This document shows, piece by piece, positions 50,548 through 59,866 of a stretch of 64,000 nucleotides of DNA. The translations under genes were made by a program, and so were the position numbers. Location: contig DCJK01000013.1 in NCBI GenBank assembly GCA_002320005.1, positions 124,001 to 188,000 on the forward strand, given 5' to 3'. A model generated the notes under the pieces. That model did no database searches and had not been told where the DNA came from. It worked only from the letters and a program-made list of their open reading frames with translations. The first letter of the stretch is position 1. Each line of letters starts with the position of its first letter. This stretch comes from Firmicutes bacterium UBA1702. GTDB lineage: Bacteria > Bacillota > Clostridia > Peptostreptococcales > Anaerovoracaceae.

Positions 50548-52149
50548 ATGAACAAAACAGAACATAGGCGAAGCAGATTATTGTTTGCCTTTTTTTGTAT
50601 AGCAATGGCGGCCCTTGCCATAAAACTTATATATATACAGATAATCTGTTCCGATGAACTGAAAGCCGCAGCAGTTTCTCAATATGGTATTGCCATGGAA
50701 GGCCTGGACACCAGAGGCATAATCCTTGACAGAAACGGTGATCCGCTTACGGATACAGTAAATCAGTATTATTATGTCATTGACAAAAACAGGTGCAGCG
50801 GGTTGCCGGAACGGATAGAGTCTCAATGGCAGCTTCGTCAGGTTGCTGCAGATGATTCGGATTACCTGGTGTACAGAAGTGAAAATTTCAGCATTGATGT
50901 GGCAGAAAATTTGAAAAAAAAGTATGGAGCATATGTGTTTCAGAGCCGTGCAAGGTACTCGGATGATCAGATTGCATGCCATCTTATAGGATATCTCAAT
51001 GGCGACCGCAAAGCAGGAGTATCAGGTATAGAGCTGATGTGCCAGGACAGACTCAGGGCAGGGGATGGAAGAATCACATTGTGGGCCGATGCAGCAGGGC
51101 TCATATTGAAAGGAAGAACGCCTTGTGCTTCGGGAACATCTGAAAAGGACGGAATTGAGGAAAAGGCTGTTGTTACTACCATAGACCGTGAGCTTCAGAA
51201 TATATGTGAAGATGCTCTTCAGGAACAGACCAGGTCAGGTGCAGCTCTGGTGATGGATGCAGAAACCGGAGAAATTCTGTCATGGGCATCTGCACCTGTT
51301 TTTAATCCCAACAGGATTGCTGACTGCCTGGAGGACGGAGACTGCCTAATAAACAAGGTATGCCAGGCTGCATATGCACCGGGATCTGTGTTTAAGGCAG
51401 TAACAGCAGCTGCCGCACTTGAATCAGGCAAATGTGACGAAAATACGGAGTTCCAATGCACAGGAACCACTACCGTAGAAGGAATAACCCTGTGCTGTGC
51501 TTCCGGGCCTGAGGGAGGGCATGGGAAGCTGAAAATGGCACAAGCCATGGCTTGCTCCTGCAACTGCTATTTTGCAAATCTGGGCAGCATTGTCGGCATA
51601 GAAGCAATAATAGAAAAGGCGAAGGAAATGGGTTTCGGTGAAAACCCAATGCCGGAGTTTTACGGATCAGAAGCGGGGAATATGCCGGACGAAGAAGAGG
51701 CGGGACCTTGGGATGTGAGTAATATATCCATAGGTCAGGGCAGCATCACTGCAACCCCGCTGCAGATTGCCTGCACGACGGCATCCGTTGCCAACGGCGG
51801 CTTCAAAGTGACGCCTGAAATATTGCTTCGGGACGAAAAGGAAAAATCGGATGGACAGCGCCGCCGTGTGATGGATCAGGAAACGGCAGAAACCATAGAG
51901 GATATGCTGCGCATGGTTATGGAAGAAGGCACTGCAAAGGACAGCTATTCCATGCCGGTATGGGGGAAAACGGGAACAGCTGAAACAGGCAGAGAAAGCG
52001 GAGGAAACAACTGCTGGTTTACCGGATATTGCCGCAAAAACGAAAAAACATATGTAGTTACCGTGCTTGTGGAAGGCGGAAAGTCCGGAGCTTCCGATGC
52101 CTTGCCTGTTTTTAAAAAAATAACTGATTTCATGTCAGATAATTTCTGA
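50548..52149 (+). CDS. Short class B penicillin-binding protein (FtsI/SpoVD type)
   Basis: 533 residues. One N-terminal membrane anchor (RLLFAFFCIAMAALAIKLIYIQ). The transpeptidase domain has SVFK with Ser280/Lys283, SCNCY, and KTG at 474-476. The early dimerisation region is short. It crosslinks peptidoglycan in division or sporulation. A terminator lies between cmk and its start, and it converges with sigK, overlapping 20 bp. Spore-cortex SpoVD is one option, but the sequence does not decide. Confidence 0.88.
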   Translation: MNKTEHRRSRLLFAFFCIAMAALAIKLIYIQIICSDELKAAAVSQYGIAMEGLDTRGIILDRNGDPLTDTVNQYYYVIDKNRCSGLPERIESQWQLRQVAADDSDYLVYRSENFSIDVAENLKKKYGAYVFQSRARYSDDQIACHLIGYLNGDRKAGVSGIELMCQDRLRAGDGRITLWADAAGLILKGRTPCASGTSEKDGIEEKAVVTTIDRELQNICEDALQEQTRSGAALVMDAETGEILSWASAPVFNPNRIADCLEDGDCLINKVCQAAYAPGSVFKAVTAAAALESGKCDENTEFQCTGTTTVEGITLCCASGPEGGHGKLKMAQAMACSCNCYFANLGSIVGIEAIIEKAKEMGFGENPMPEFYGSEAGNMPDEEEAGPWDVSNISIGQGSITATPLQIACTTASVANGGFKVTPEILLRDEKEKSDGQRRRVMDQETAETIEDMLRMVMEEGTAKDSYSMPVWGKTGTAETGRESGGNNCWFTGYCRKNEKTYVVTVLVEGGKSGASDALPVFKKITDFMSDNF

Positions 52150-52753
52150 GCTTTTCCAATGCTTTTTTTTCGATGCGGGATACGTAGGAACGACTTATTC
52201 CCAGGCAGGAGGCTATCTCTCTCTGAGGTCTGGGCTCCCGGCCGTCCAGCCCGTATCGCGCTGTGATTACGGCCTGCTCACGGCGGCTGAGGCATGAGGA
52301 TATCGCCTCTCTCAGCCTGGAAATCTGAATTTTCAGATCTATTGAATCGACTATTTCATCGGTATCTGTCCCCAGGATATCGTTGAAACTTATCTCATTA
52401 CCGTCTTTGTCGATACCTATGGGAAGGCTCAGTGAAACTTCCTGTCTGATTCGCTTTGACGAGCGTATGCTCATGAGTATTTCATTTTCGATGCATTTTG
52501 CTGCGTATGTGGCAAGTCTGGTGGATTTTCTGCCTGAATATGTGCCTACGGCCTTTATCAGCCCGATGGTTCCGATGGATATAAGATCGTCCTGGCACGC
52601 ACCGGGACCTGCGTATTTTTTTGCGATATGAGCTACCAGCCTCAGGTTATGCTCTATCAGCATTGTTTTAGCTTCGGAATCGCCGTCCGCAAGTCTGCCG
52701 ATAAGAGCCTGTTCCTCTTTTTCTGAAAGTGGACTAGGAAAAGAACTGCTCAT
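52130..52753 (-). CDS. sigK: Sporulation sigma factor SigK without pro-sequence
   Basis: 207 residues. Late mother-cell sigma factor: FPSPLSEKEEQALIGRLADGD, then EHNLRLVAHIAKKYAGPG, DLISIGTIGLIKAVGTY, AAKCIENEILMSIRSSKR and region 4 GISRSYVSRIEKKALEKL. B. subtilis SigK has a 20-residue pro-sequence before the FPxPLS stretch. Here only MSSS precedes it, so no membrane-bound pro-form is predicted. The gene is intact, not split by a skin element. Confidence 0.92.
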   Translation of the reverse strand: MSSSFPSPLSEKEEQALIGRLADGDSEAKTMLIEHNLRLVAHIAKKYAGPGACQDDLISIGTIGLIKAVGTYSGRKSTRLATYAAKCIENEILMSIRSSKRIRQEVSLSLPIGIDKDGNEISFNDILGTDTDEIVDSIDLKIQISRLREAISSCLSRREQAVITARYGLDGREPRPQREIASCLGISRSYVSRIEKKALEKLRNYLT

Positions 52754-52886
52754 TTATGTAACCCCCTCTATAGATTAAAACTATATGCCTTTTGGAGATG
52801 TCCGGTGCATGGCAGTCTTAAAAAAGGCAGGTACCTATTTGAGGGGGAGCCGGAATCCCGGCAGCTTATATCAGACGGCGGATGTC

Positions 52887-53045
52887 TTATCTTTCAAAGG
52901 ACATGCAGTCTGTGCACTGTTCCATTGTAGGATTGGCTTCGTGAGTGCCAACTGTGATGGCATCAAGAGAGCAGTAGTTTTCTGTTTTTTCATGATGCCT
53001 GCACTGATCTACAGTACATCTGATAGTCTGATTGTTCTTGTTCAT
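52887..53045 (-). CDS. DUF1540 small cysteine-rich protein
   Basis: 52 residues (MNKNNQTIRCTVDQCRHH to SFER). DUF1540 pattern: C-x4-C-x-x-H near 10-17, then NYCSLDAITVG and CTDCMSFE. Four or five Cys suggest metal binding. Common in spore formers, function unknown. AAGGAGG lies upstream. It sits alone between sigK and radC. A 93-residue reading on the opposite strand is a shadow. Confidence 0.85.
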   Translation of the reverse strand: MNKNNQTIRCTVDQCRHHEKTENYCSLDAITVGTHEANPTMEQCTDCMSFER

Positions 53046-53125
53046 GATTTAATTTCCTCCTTATGATGTTGAACTTCACATGATTATTATGAGCAAAACT
53101 TCACAAATTATTACTGTGACCGGAC

Positions 53126-53154
53126 TTGTACTTTAGGGCATAAAATGATATAAT
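53126..53154 (+). promoter_or_regulatory. Promoter of the radC-mreBCD operon
   Basis: TTGTAC, 17 bp, TATAAT, about 90 bp before radC. Confidence 0.7.
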
Positions 53155-53241
53155 ATCAACCGATTAATATGCTTTTACAGAAGTAAGCGACAGAAAGCTT
53201 TTTTAAAAGATTTTCATATTGCTTTTTATAAAGGAGAATAT

Positions 53242-53919
53242 ATGAAAATCAAATCTTTACCGAAACAGGAGCGACCTGTTGAAAAATGTCTTTCTCAAGG
53301 TGTTGAAAGCCTGTCCAACTCGGAACTTTTGGCACTTATTATCAATTCCGGAACCAGAGACAAATCTGCCTTTGATCTGGCTGAGGAAGTCCTGGCAAAA
53401 GACGTCAGAGGAATATGTTTCCTCAGAGATGCTTCGCCGGAGGAACTGATGTCAGTAAGCGGAATAGGCAGAACCAAAGCCGCCCGGCTTGCAGCAGCTG
53501 CGGAGCTGGGGAAACGCATATCACTGAAACCGCTGGAACCGGATATGCACATAAAAGATGATCAGGATGTGGCAGCACTGCTGATGGAGGATATGAGACA
53601 TCAGAAACGCGAAATCTTCAAGGCTGTGCTTTTAAACTCCAAAGGCGGGGTGATATCCGTTGAGACAGTGTCTGTGGGACAGCTGAACAGCACGATGGTT
53701 CACCCCAGAGAAGTATTTTCTGCAGCCGTCAGGAGAAGCGCCGCGGCAGTGGTTTTCGCCCATAATCATCCCAGCGGCGACCCTACTCCCAGCAGAGAGG
53801 ACTATGCAACTACCGAAAGACTGGTAGAGTGCGGCAGGCTTCTGGGGATAACAGTGGCGGATCATCTGATAATAGGAGATGGACGATATATGAGTTTGAG
53901 AGCTATGGGAAAAATATAA
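53242..53919 (+). CDS. radC: JAMM/MPN-domain protein RadC
   Basis: 225 residues. An HhH segment (LMSVSGIGRTKAARLAAAAELGKRI) precedes the JAMM metalloprotease-like domain with HNHPSGDPTPSREDY (from His174). The DNA-repair role historically assigned is disputed. It is often encoded before mreB, as here, in Firmicutes. AAAGGAG precedes the ATG. mreB follows in 16 bp. Confidence 0.94.
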   Translation: MKIKSLPKQERPVEKCLSQGVESLSNSELLALIINSGTRDKSAFDLAEEVLAKDVRGICFLRDASPEELMSVSGIGRTKAARLAAAAELGKRISLKPLEPDMHIKDDQDVAALLMEDMRHQKREIFKAVLLNSKGGVISVETVSVGQLNSTMVHPREVFSAAVRRSAAAVVFAHNHPSGDPTPSREDYATTERLVECGRLLGITVADHLIIGDGRYMSLRAMGKI

Positions 53920-53935
53920 AGAAGAGGTGTAATTG

Positions 53936-54991
53936 ATGTGCAGTTTTTTTAAAGCAAAAGACATGGGAATAGACCTGGGAACAGCCAATACTTTAATCTA
54001 TTTGAAAGATACGGGGATAATACTTAACGAACCATCGGTAATAGCTGTGGATTCGGACGTTTCCAAGATACTTGCGGTAGGAAAGGATGCCAAGGAGATG
54101 ATAGGCAAGGCTCCAAGGAATATTTCCGTTGTAAGACCGCTTCAGGACGGAGTAATTTCAGACTTTGACAAGACTGCGGACATGCTCAGGACTTTCATTG
54201 AGAGAGCTATGGAGCAAAAGAAAATGAGAAACTACCGTGTAGCCGTAGGTGTTCCTACAGGCGTTACGGAGGTTGAAAAACGTGCAGTGGAAGAGGTTGT
54301 AAGACAGATGGGAGCAACGGAAGTCTACATTCTTGAGGAACCTATGGCAGCAGCCATAGGAGCCGGTCTTCCTATTGACGGAACCACCGGATGCATGATA
54401 GCGGATATAGGCGGCGGCACTACCGATGTTGCCATAATTGCTCTGGGCGGGGTAGTATCCAGCACTTCTATAAGGCACGCAGGTGATAAGTTTAACGATG
54501 CCATTGTTCAGTACATGAGAAAGCGGTATGCACTTCTTATCGGAGACAATACCGCAGAAGAACTCAAAATCAACCTGGGATGCGCATGTATGGACGAAGA
54601 TGAATTTGGAAACGAGATCATCAAGACAATGAATGCCCGCGGCCGTGATATAATTTCCGGCCTTCCAAAGACTCTGGAAGTGACTAACAAGGATGTGATG
54701 ATAGCCTTACAGGAGTCTATGGATATAGTAATTGATGCAATTAAAACAACTATCGAAAAAGCACCTCCTGAAATTGCCGCTGACATAGCTGAAAACGGCA
54801 TGATACTTTCCGGAGGCGGAGCTAATATATATAATCTTGATAAACTGATAAAGAAAAAGACTGACATGGATGTGGAAATTGCCGAAAATTCTTTTGAGGC
54901 AGTTGCCATGGGTACAGGAAAAGCTCTGGAAGATATAGGAAAGCTCAAAATTTATACCAGAAAATCCAAGCGGAGAGGAACAGAAGTATAA
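53936..54991 (+). CDS. mreB: Rod-shape protein MreB
   Basis: 351 residues. Bacterial actin that positions cell-wall elongation. Actin-fold motifs: MGIDLGTANTLIYLK (9-23, phosphate 1), IADIGGGTTDVAIIALG (phosphate 2) and GMILSGGGANIYNLDKLI (adenosine). ATG 53936 is chosen, with GAAGAGGTG upstream; an in-frame TTG just precedes it. It is followed by mreC, mreD and pbp2. Confidence 0.97.
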   Translation: MCSFFKAKDMGIDLGTANTLIYLKDTGIILNEPSVIAVDSDVSKILAVGKDAKEMIGKAPRNISVVRPLQDGVISDFDKTADMLRTFIERAMEQKKMRNYRVAVGVPTGVTEVEKRAVEEVVRQMGATEVYILEEPMAAAIGAGLPIDGTTGCMIADIGGGTTDVAIIALGGVVSSTSIRHAGDKFNDAIVQYMRKRYALLIGDNTAEELKINLGCACMDEDEFGNEIIKTMNARGRDIISGLPKTLEVTNKDVMIALQESMDIVIDAIKTTIEKAPPEIAADIAENGMILSGGGANIYNLDKLIKKKTDMDVEIAENSFEAVAMGTGKALEDIGKLKIYTRKSKRRGTEV

Positions 54992-54994
54992 GAT

Positions 54995-55813
54995 ATGAGA
55001 TGGATAAGGGAGCACAAATTAATAGCGAGTCTTTTATCATTGCTGGTAGTGCTGGCACTGATATTTGTGTTGTCAACGGTATCCGGTTTTGGCGGAAATT
55101 TTCTTACCGATTTCATAAATAACGGCGTTTCAGGCATTTCCGGATTTTTCTCTTCCGTAGGCGGAAATATAAGGGACGGAGCAGCGGGAATATTTGCTCA
55201 CAAAGATCTGGAGAAGCAGATAGATGAACTCAAAGATGAGAATGCTCAGCTCCAGAGGGACCTTATTCGGGCAAAGCTGGAAGCAGAACAGCTGCAGCAG
55301 CTTCAGGAACTTGCCGGTATTCTCCACTATGATTACACACCGCAGACCTTCAATGTGGTTTCTGCAGACGTTTCCCTTAAGGACGGTTCAAACTGGTTGG
55401 AGACTTTCACCATCGACAGAGGTACGGAGGACGGAATAACCCAGGGAAAAGTCGTAATTGACGGAGCCGGACTGGTGGGCGTAGTAAGCGATGCCGGAGA
55501 AGGATGGGCAAAAGTGGCCCCTATAATCGAAGAAGGAAGCAAAATAAGTTTTAAACTTGCCAGGGACGGAAAACAGCTGGGAGTTGTTGCAGGAGATTCA
55601 AAAGGTCAGTTTACCGGATATATGCTGGATGATGGTTCAACTGTTTCCGAAGGAGATATACTGGTAACTTCCGGTATGGGAATGTACCCGGCCGGCATAG
55701 AAATCGGAACCGTAAAAAGTGTGACATATAACAGTGACAAACTGCTTAAGGAGATAACTGTTGAGCCTGCCGTCAAGTTTTCCTCTCTCAGGAAGGTGGC
55801 GGTGATTATATGA
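54995..55813 (+). CDS. mreC: Rod-shape protein MreC
   Basis: 272 residues. One membrane anchor (LIASLLSLLVVLALIFVLS), a coiled coil (about 68-108), then the beta-rich MreC core (TIDRGTEDGITQGKVVIDGAGLVGVVSDAG). It links MreB, MreD and PBP2 in the elongasome. It starts 3 bp after mreB and overlaps mreD by 4 bp. Confidence 0.95.
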   Translation: MRWIREHKLIASLLSLLVVLALIFVLSTVSGFGGNFLTDFINNGVSGISGFFSSVGGNIRDGAAGIFAHKDLEKQIDELKDENAQLQRDLIRAKLEAEQLQQLQELAGILHYDYTPQTFNVVSADVSLKDGSNWLETFTIDRGTEDGITQGKVVIDGAGLVGVVSDAGEGWAKVAPIIEEGSKISFKLARDGKQLGVVAGDSKGQFTGYMLDDGSTVSEGDILVTSGMGMYPAGIEIGTVKSVTYNSDKLLKEITVEPAVKFSSLRKVAVII

Positions 55814-56310
55814 GGTACTGGAAATCCGGGATATTTTTTCTCATCGCTTTTTTAATACAGACTTCATTGCTTAATATGATCAATATTGGCGGCTGCACGC
55901 CTAATCTGCTGCTCTGCCTTGTGGTCATATTTTCGTTCTTATACGAAAAAGAACCGTATGGGCTGGTGTGGGGTGCAGTTTTTGGGCTGCTGTATGACAT
56001 ATGTTTCGGCGTGGTCATAGGGCCGACTCCTATAGCACTGGTGTTGACAGCCGCAGCGGTGGTATTTATGAGGGCATATTCAAATATAGAGAACATAGTG
56101 AGCATGTGGACAATATCTGCGATTTCTTTTGTTCTGTATTACATTGTAAACTGGGGTCTTCTGTCACTGGCAGGAATCCCTCTCGGACTAGGCTATGCTC
56201 TTTCAAAATCAGTATGGCCTATGGTCTACTCTATAGTTGTAATAACATTGCTATATATGATAATGATAAAAAAAGTCGTAAAGCATCATAATGACAGGTA
56301 TTTCATATGA
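55810..56310 (+). CDS. mreD: Rod-shape membrane protein MreD
   Basis: 166 residues, about 5 hydrophobic segments: IFFLIAFLIQTSLLNMINIGG, PNLLLCLVVIFSFLYEKE and GLVWGAVFGLLYDICFGVV, typical of MreD. It is the elongasome membrane scaffold. It overlaps mreC and pbp2 by 4 bp each. Confidence 0.93.
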   Translation: MRYWKSGIFFLIAFLIQTSLLNMINIGGCTPNLLLCLVVIFSFLYEKEPYGLVWGAVFGLLYDICFGVVIGPTPIALVLTAAAVVFMRAYSNIENIVSMWTISAISFVLYYIVNWGLLSLAGIPLGLGYALSKSVWPMVYSIVVITLLYMIMIKKVVKHHNDRYFI

Positions 56311-59054
56311 ACAAAAAACTGCTTAATTCAAGATTCTATCAGATACTGGTACTGCTGATAATCCTTGCGCTGATATTATGCGTAAGGCTTTTTGTGCTTA
56401 CCGTTATACAGCATGAATCATGGAATGAAGCTGCCGACGGACAGAATACCAAGTATATTACGACATCGGCTCCTCGAGGAGAGATTCTGGACAGATATGG
56501 ACGCATTATCGCAACAAATCAACAGATATTTACAGTTAATTTCAATGTAAGCGGTCTTTCCACAGAGGAAATAAACAGTACTGCATACAGACTTGTTCAG
56601 ATATTGGAGGCAAACGGAGATGAATATGTGGATAATTTTCCTATCAAAATATCCGGAGGCTCTTTCAGCTACACCTATGATGAAGAAAAAAGCAAGTGGC
56701 TTGCCAATAAAGAATTTCCTTCAAACTTCACTGCGGAGCAGACCTTTAACGCTATCCGCACCCAGTACGAAATAGATCCCAAGCTGGACAGATACGATGC
56801 GGCAGAGGAACTTGAAACCAGTTACGGAGTATATCCTCCGATAAACATAAGAAGTATGACCTACACTTATGATATACAGAAAAAACAGTTTCTGGAAAAG
56901 TACGGACTGGATACCGATTTCACCGCTGAGGAAGCTTTCAGAGAGCTGAGAGAAATGTACAGTATAGACGAGGAACTTTCTGATACGGAGGCAAGGAAAA
57001 TTTTCCGGATAAGAGAAGAAATCAAGACCCTGGGCTATAACAAATATCGTTCAAGTACTATTGCCAAGGATGTTTCAGATAAAACCGTAATGTATGTGGA
57101 AGAATTGTCTCAAAGCCTGAAAGGCGCAGAAATTTCTTCTGAAACCGAGAGATATTACCCTAACGGAAATACTCTTGCTCATGTAATAGGATATATGGGA
57201 AGCATTTCCGACTATCAGTACGAAGAATATGTTACGGAAAAGGGCTACAACGCCACTGACCTTATAGGAAAGGATGGCATTGAAGCCGCAATGGAAAGTT
57301 ACCTTAAGGGAACGGATGGTGTAAAGACCGTGAGAGTAAACAGCACGGGAGATTATATAGAAACCATCAGTGAAACAGAACCTGTTGCAGGTAAAAATGT
57401 ATATCTTACCGTTGATCTGGATCTTCAGAAAGTGGCGGAAGATTCTCTTGCCGAAGTGATAGAGAAAGTAAGGACCGGTGGAGTATATCAGAGCAAATAC
57501 GGCAATGTGACACTGGAGGAATACTCGAAATGTGCGTCAGGTGCGGTAGTTGCAGTAGAAGTTGAAACGGGGGATGTGCTTGCTATGGCCAGCTATCCGG
57601 ACTATAACCCCAACCTGTTTGCCAAAGGAATTTCCACAAAGGACTGGGCTTCAGTGCAAAGCGTAAATCCAAGAGATCCTCTGGCCCCTACGCCTCTTTA
57701 CAACATAGCAACGAAAGCTTCGGTACAGCCGGGTTCAACTTTTAAGCCTATTACAGCAGTAGCGGCACTGCAGTGCGGACTTGATCCTAATCTGCAGATA
57801 TACGATAAAGGATACATCAAAATCGGAGACAGAACCTTCGGATGTTCTAACTGGAACACTTATCGTTCGAATCACGGCACGGAAGTACTTAAGACTGGAA
57901 TTCAGAATTCCTGCAACTATTACTTTTACTGTATTGCCACCGGCAAGGACTGGAGCACGGGAGCTTCGCTGGGCTACGATAAAGAAATAAGTATTGAGAA
58001 GATAATGGAAGTCGCCCAGGAGTTCGGTCTGGGAGAGGAAACCGGCATTGAGCTGGATGAGGCTGTAAGCCCTCTGGCATCGGCTGAAAGAAAGATGGAA
58101 GGAATGAAAGATTCCTTGTGGTACTATCTCTACAGTTCTGCCGACAGCTACTGGCCAAAAGAAGTCGTAGATGACGAGGAGACTCTTAAAAAGGACATTG
58201 ACACAATTGTAAGCTGGACGGAAGAAAACCCTTCAAGAGGTGAAATCATAAACAGAATATCAGAACAGACTAAGGTCAAAGAGGACCAGGTGGAGACAGT
58301 AACGGATATATGCAAGTATTCCTACTTTAATCAGGCGTCCTGGACCATAGGAGACGAGTTTAACATAGCTATAGGTCAGGGAGACAATTCATATACTCCT
58401 CTGCAGATGGCCAATTATGTGGCTACACTTGGTAATTACGGAAAACGTAATCAGATAAGTATAGTCAAAGGCATAGAAGGAGAGGGAGTTAAGCAAAAAG
58501 CTGAAGCCACACAGATAGATGTTGAAAAGGATGATATGGACAGCGTGCTGGAAGGAATGCGACTGGTAGCTCAAAAGGGTACATTGGCAAGCGTATTTTC
58601 AAGATTTCCTATAGATGTGGCCGGTAAAACCGGAACCGCAGAAAAAGACGGTTATATCAATCCGGCTGATGAGGTGACCTATGTTAAACAGCATCTTTCT
58701 TCAATAACATCCTCTGTATCCTGGAGCCAGGTAGAAGCAGAGATGAAAAAACTGATGAAGGAAGATCCGGAAACGTATCCGACGGAAAACGATGCAGTTG
58801 ACACTGCACTGATAGAAGCCAGCGGAAACAAAGTAACCATGTCGGATATAAACAGATATAAAGACACTTATGATGAATTTGCTTGGGTTATTACTTTAGC
58901 ACCGGCGGATAATCCGAAGATTGCCGTGGTCGTGCTGCTGGTACAGGGAGGAACATCGGGAAATGCTGCTCCTGTGGCAAGAGAGGTTCTCGGAGCTTAT
59001 TTCGAAAAAACGGGAGCCATCGATGCAACAGACTTCACTACAAAGATGCAGTAA
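56307..59054 (+). CDS. mrdA: Penicillin-binding protein 2 (elongasome transpeptidase)
   Basis: 915 residues, long for PBP2 (usually 600-700). N-terminal anchor (ILVLLIILALILCVRLFVLT); the PBP dimer domain follows, interrupted by acidic, repetitive insertions at about 110-240 (repeated F-T-A-E-Q/E-A-F motif). Transpeptidase motifs are STFK with Ser477/Lys480, SCNYYFYC and KTG at 774-776. Further insertions lie at 590-690 and 800-870. It crosslinks lateral wall. Operon position after mreBCD supports the role. Confidence 0.93.
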   Translation: MNKKLLNSRFYQILVLLIILALILCVRLFVLTVIQHESWNEAADGQNTKYITTSAPRGEILDRYGRIIATNQQIFTVNFNVSGLSTEEINSTAYRLVQILEANGDEYVDNFPIKISGGSFSYTYDEEKSKWLANKEFPSNFTAEQTFNAIRTQYEIDPKLDRYDAAEELETSYGVYPPINIRSMTYTYDIQKKQFLEKYGLDTDFTAEEAFRELREMYSIDEELSDTEARKIFRIREEIKTLGYNKYRSSTIAKDVSDKTVMYVEELSQSLKGAEISSETERYYPNGNTLAHVIGYMGSISDYQYEEYVTEKGYNATDLIGKDGIEAAMESYLKGTDGVKTVRVNSTGDYIETISETEPVAGKNVYLTVDLDLQKVAEDSLAEVIEKVRTGGVYQSKYGNVTLEEYSKCASGAVVAVEVETGDVLAMASYPDYNPNLFAKGISTKDWASVQSVNPRDPLAPTPLYNIATKASVQPGSTFKPITAVAALQCGLDPNLQIYDKGYIKIGDRTFGCSNWNTYRSNHGTEVLKTGIQNSCNYYFYCIATGKDWSTGASLGYDKEISIEKIMEVAQEFGLGEETGIELDEAVSPLASAERKMEGMKDSLWYYLYSSADSYWPKEVVDDEETLKKDIDTIVSWTEENPSRGEIINRISEQTKVKEDQVETVTDICKYSYFNQASWTIGDEFNIAIGQGDNSYTPLQMANYVATLGNYGKRNQISIVKGIEGEGVKQKAEATQIDVEKDDMDSVLEGMRLVAQKGTLASVFSRFPIDVAGKTGTAEKDGYINPADEVTYVKQHLSSITSSVSWSQVEAEMKKLMKEDPETYPTENDAVDTALIEASGNKVTMSDINRYKDTYDEFAWVITLAPADNPKIAVVVLLVQGGTSGNAAPVAREVLGAYFEKTGAIDATDFTTKMQ

Positions 59055-59076
59055 TTTAGATAAACAGGAGGAAACC

Positions 59077-59811
59077 ATGGGTAAAGCCATTGTAATCGCG
59101 TCAGGAAAAGGAGGCACCGGCAAAACCATGCTGGCAGCCAACCTTGGAGTTACCATGGCGCGGCAGGGCCACAAGGTGGTTTTGATAGATCTGGATACAG
59201 GGCTCAGAAATCTGGACCTGTATCTGGGAGTGGAGAACAATATAGTATATGATGTGAATGACGTGCTGACAGGTGTCTGCCGCATAAGACAGGCGCTGGT
59301 AAAGGTCAAGGCCTTTCCGGGACTGATGTTTATGGCGGCTTCGCCGCAGAAACCCACCGGAGAGATTACACCGCTGCACATTAAAGTTTTGTGCGGCAAA
59401 CTAAAGAAAAAATATGACTATATAATAGTGGATGCTCCGGCCGGAATAGACGACGGCCTTGCAATAGCTGCCGGTGGAAGCGATATGGGCATCATAGTTG
59501 TAACGCCTGAGTACTCATCTCTTCGTAATGCCGAAATGGTTCAGAAGACACTGAGGGATTTGGGAGTATCCGATATCGCTTATGTGGTAAATAAAATAGA
59601 TCTGAAACTAATTGAGGAAGGAAAGGCCCCTAGTTTCGAAGAAATAACCAAGAACATCCGCGAAAAGCTGGTAGGAATAATACAGATGGATGAAAATATA
59701 CATATATCAACAAATCTCGGAGTGCCTATTGTTTCCATGGGCAACACTTATATCGCAAGAAGTTTCATGTCTATGGCAGACAGAATCAGAAAAGCTCTGG
59801 AACAAAACTAA
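59077..59811 (+). CDS. minD: MinD-like ParA-family ATPase
   Basis: 244 residues from ATG 59077, with CAGGAGG upstream; the longer frame overlaps PBP2 and lacks a site. Deviant Walker A KGGTGKT (11-17), then DLDTGLRNLDLYLGVENN and IIVDAPAGIDDGLA. MinD-type content is clear, but the C-terminus (DRIRKALEQN) shows no strong amphipathic membrane helix, and no minC or minE is adjacent. It may select the division site or serve another polar function. Confidence 0.85.
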   Translation: MGKAIVIASGKGGTGKTMLAANLGVTMARQGHKVVLIDLDTGLRNLDLYLGVENNIVYDVNDVLTGVCRIRQALVKVKAFPGLMFMAASPQKPTGEITPLHIKVLCGKLKKKYDYIIVDAPAGIDDGLAIAAGGSDMGIIVVTPEYSSLRNAEMVQKTLRDLGVSDIAYVVNKIDLKLIEEGKAPSFEEITKNIREKLVGIIQMDENIHISTNLGVPIVSMGNTYIARSFMSMADRIRKALEQN

Positions 59812-59821
59812 AAATACTTAA

Positions 59822-59858
59822 AAAAGCAGCCTTCTGCCATATTCAGAAGGCTGCTTTT
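59822..59858. terminator. Bidirectional terminator between minD and the dehydrogenase
   Basis: AAAAGCAGCCTTCTG and CAGAAGGCTGCTTTT enclose CCATATT. A and T tracts on both sides suit convergent genes. Confidence 0.85.
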
Positions 59859-59866
59859 CAGCTTTC

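Noticed and set aside
52785..53066. A 93-residue plus-strand reading between sigK and radC
   Set aside because: The opposite strand encodes a clean DUF1540 protein with AAGGAGG, so the plus frame is a shadow.
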